Made by a program: the position numbers and the translations under genes. A model generated the notes under the pieces. The model searched no databases. It had not been told where the DNA came from and saw nothing but the letters and a program-made list of their open reading frames with translations. Source: CBDBZL01 sp965213545 (GTDB lineage: Bacteria; Pseudomonadota; Alphaproteobacteria; Sphingomonadales; Sphingomonadaceae). From it: DNA of 64,000 nucleotides. Where the stretch lies: the NCBI GenBank assembly GCA_965213545.1, contig CBDBZL010000002.1, positions 558,001 to 622,000 on the forward strand. The letters are read 5' to 3'. This document shows, in pieces, positions 63,416 through 64,000 of this stretch (within the stretch, counting starts at the first letter, position 1; every line of letters begins with the position of its first letter).

Positions 63416-63714
63416 GCGAGCTTCCTGCCCATGCGCTAGTGTCGCGCGATTCCTCTGGTTGTCATATAAGTCGGTAAGCGACTGTTATGTAGTCGGTTTA
63501 TTAGTCTACAGCGATCAAAATCGCCAACCCATCTGCAAGGCACTGCGATGCTCCAACGACAAGCGTGGCTTTGCGGTCACAGCTGCCGGGTTCGCTCACG
63601 CCTTGTCGCTGCCCGCTCGCTGGGGTAGGGCGTCCGGCGAACCGCTGCCCGCCCCGCCGGCTCGGCCGCCCGAACCCCCTCATCCCCCGAACCCCTCATC
63701 CAAGGCCCGCTTCA
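63416..63714. promoter_or_regulatory. divergent intergenic region with inverted repeats
   Basis: These 299 bases separate the receptor gene from typA. Close to the receptor lies an AT-richer stretch with two short inverted repeats: AGTCG/CGACT (63469-63483) and TGTAG/CTACA (63488-63510). They are possible operators of the receptor promoter. The typA side is GC-rich and shows no clear ribosome site or promoter. No gene or RNA was seen. Confidence 0.35.
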
Positions 63715-64000
63715 ATGTCCGCAGCTTTGCGCAACGTGGCGATCATCGCCCATGTCGATCACGGCAAGACCACGCTGGTCGACCAGCTGTTCCGCCAATC
63801 CGGAACCTTCCGCGACAATCAGCGCGTGGAGGAGCGGGCGATGGATTCCAGCGAGCTCGAGAAGGAGCGCGGGATCACCATCCTGGCCAAGTGCACCAGC
63901 GTGGAGTGGACACCGCCCGCGGGCGGCGAGCAGATGCGGATCAATATCGTCGATACACCCGGCCACGCCGATTTCGGCGCCGAGGTGGAGCGCATCCTGT
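63715..64000 (+). CDS. typA: GTPase TypA/BipA (3' end outside window)
   Basis: TypA is a ribosome-binding translational GTPase. The 95 visible residues hold NVAIIAHVDHGKTTLVDQLF (G1), ERAMDSSELEKERGITILAK (G2, with the SSELEKERGITI pattern distinguishing TypA from EF-G and LepA) and IVDTPGHADFG (G3). ATG 63715 is the start by family comparison. The gene continues past the right edge. Confidence 0.95.
   Translation, partial: MSAALRNVAIIAHVDHGKTTLVDQLFRQSGTFRDNQRVEERAMDSSELEKERGITILAKCTSVEWTPPAGGEQMRINIVDTPGHADFGAEVERIL

Overview
The window is high-GC bacterial chromosome and most likely comes from an alphaproteobacterium of the order Sphingomonadales (Erythrobacteraceae/Sphingomonadaceae type). 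This rests on three large TonB-dependent receptors, a CrtZ carotenoid hydroxylase, a PEP-CTERM protein ending in the sphingomonad-style PEPATW tail, an F1-ATPase inhibitor zeta subunit (DUF1476), and an infB/nusA/rimP block with alphaproteobacterial features. No phage, insertion sequence or CRISPR array was seen. A perfect parS-like palindrome at 31262-31277 and recF at about 55 kb are compatible with an origin-proximal position, but dnaA, dnaN and gyrB are not in the window.

Left part, accessory (1-25 kb). At 1-3569 a minus-strand, translationally coupled trio encodes a B12-type radical SAM enzyme, a nitric oxide synthase oxygenase domain interrupted by an in-frame TGA, and a family 2 glycosyltransferase that runs off the edge. 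From 16085 down to 5545 lies a long minus-strand series: an IclR regulator, then a TonB-dependent receptor, a CpcT/CpeT-like protein, a Tat-exported flavin amine oxidase lipoprotein, a second CpcT/CpeT-like lipoprotein, two TPR-type lipoproteins, a secreted VOC protein and an unknown secreted protein. A cytochrome c lipoprotein and an alpha/beta hydrolase diverge from the IclR gene. From 23912 to 17758 a second receptor operon (receptor, MFS transporter, DUF1330, two-module VOC protein, Tat-exported hydrolase) diverges from a LysR regulator.

Middle, housekeeping (25-42 kb). After tRNA-Ser(GGA) come a zincin-type metallopeptidase and a cyclophilin. The usually contiguous rimP-nusA-ylxR-infB-rbfA-truB-rpsO-pnp series is split in two by a 3 kb segment of opposite-strand genes (AbgT-type transporter, flavodoxin-like protein, PEP-CTERM protein). 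Both pnp and nusA carry a single-base deletion relative to the expected frame, and a DUF1697 gene between infB and rbfA has an in-frame TAG. Two disrupted essential genes raise the possibility of assembly errors.

Right part (42-64 kb). A SRAP protein and PspF face a sigma-54-driven phage-shock operon containing pspA, pspB, pspC and four further small membrane-anchored coiled-coil genes that share one C-terminal motif. sufE, DUF454 and crtZ follow. Next are leuC and leuD with a hypoxanthine-DNA glycosylase and a 53-residue protein between them, then DUF1476, bolA, grxD, an SDR, tRNA-Arg(TCT), yhhQ, a PspC-domain pair, recF, the tesA/ybbA/ybbP-type trio, DUF805, an orphan TonB receptor and the start of typA.
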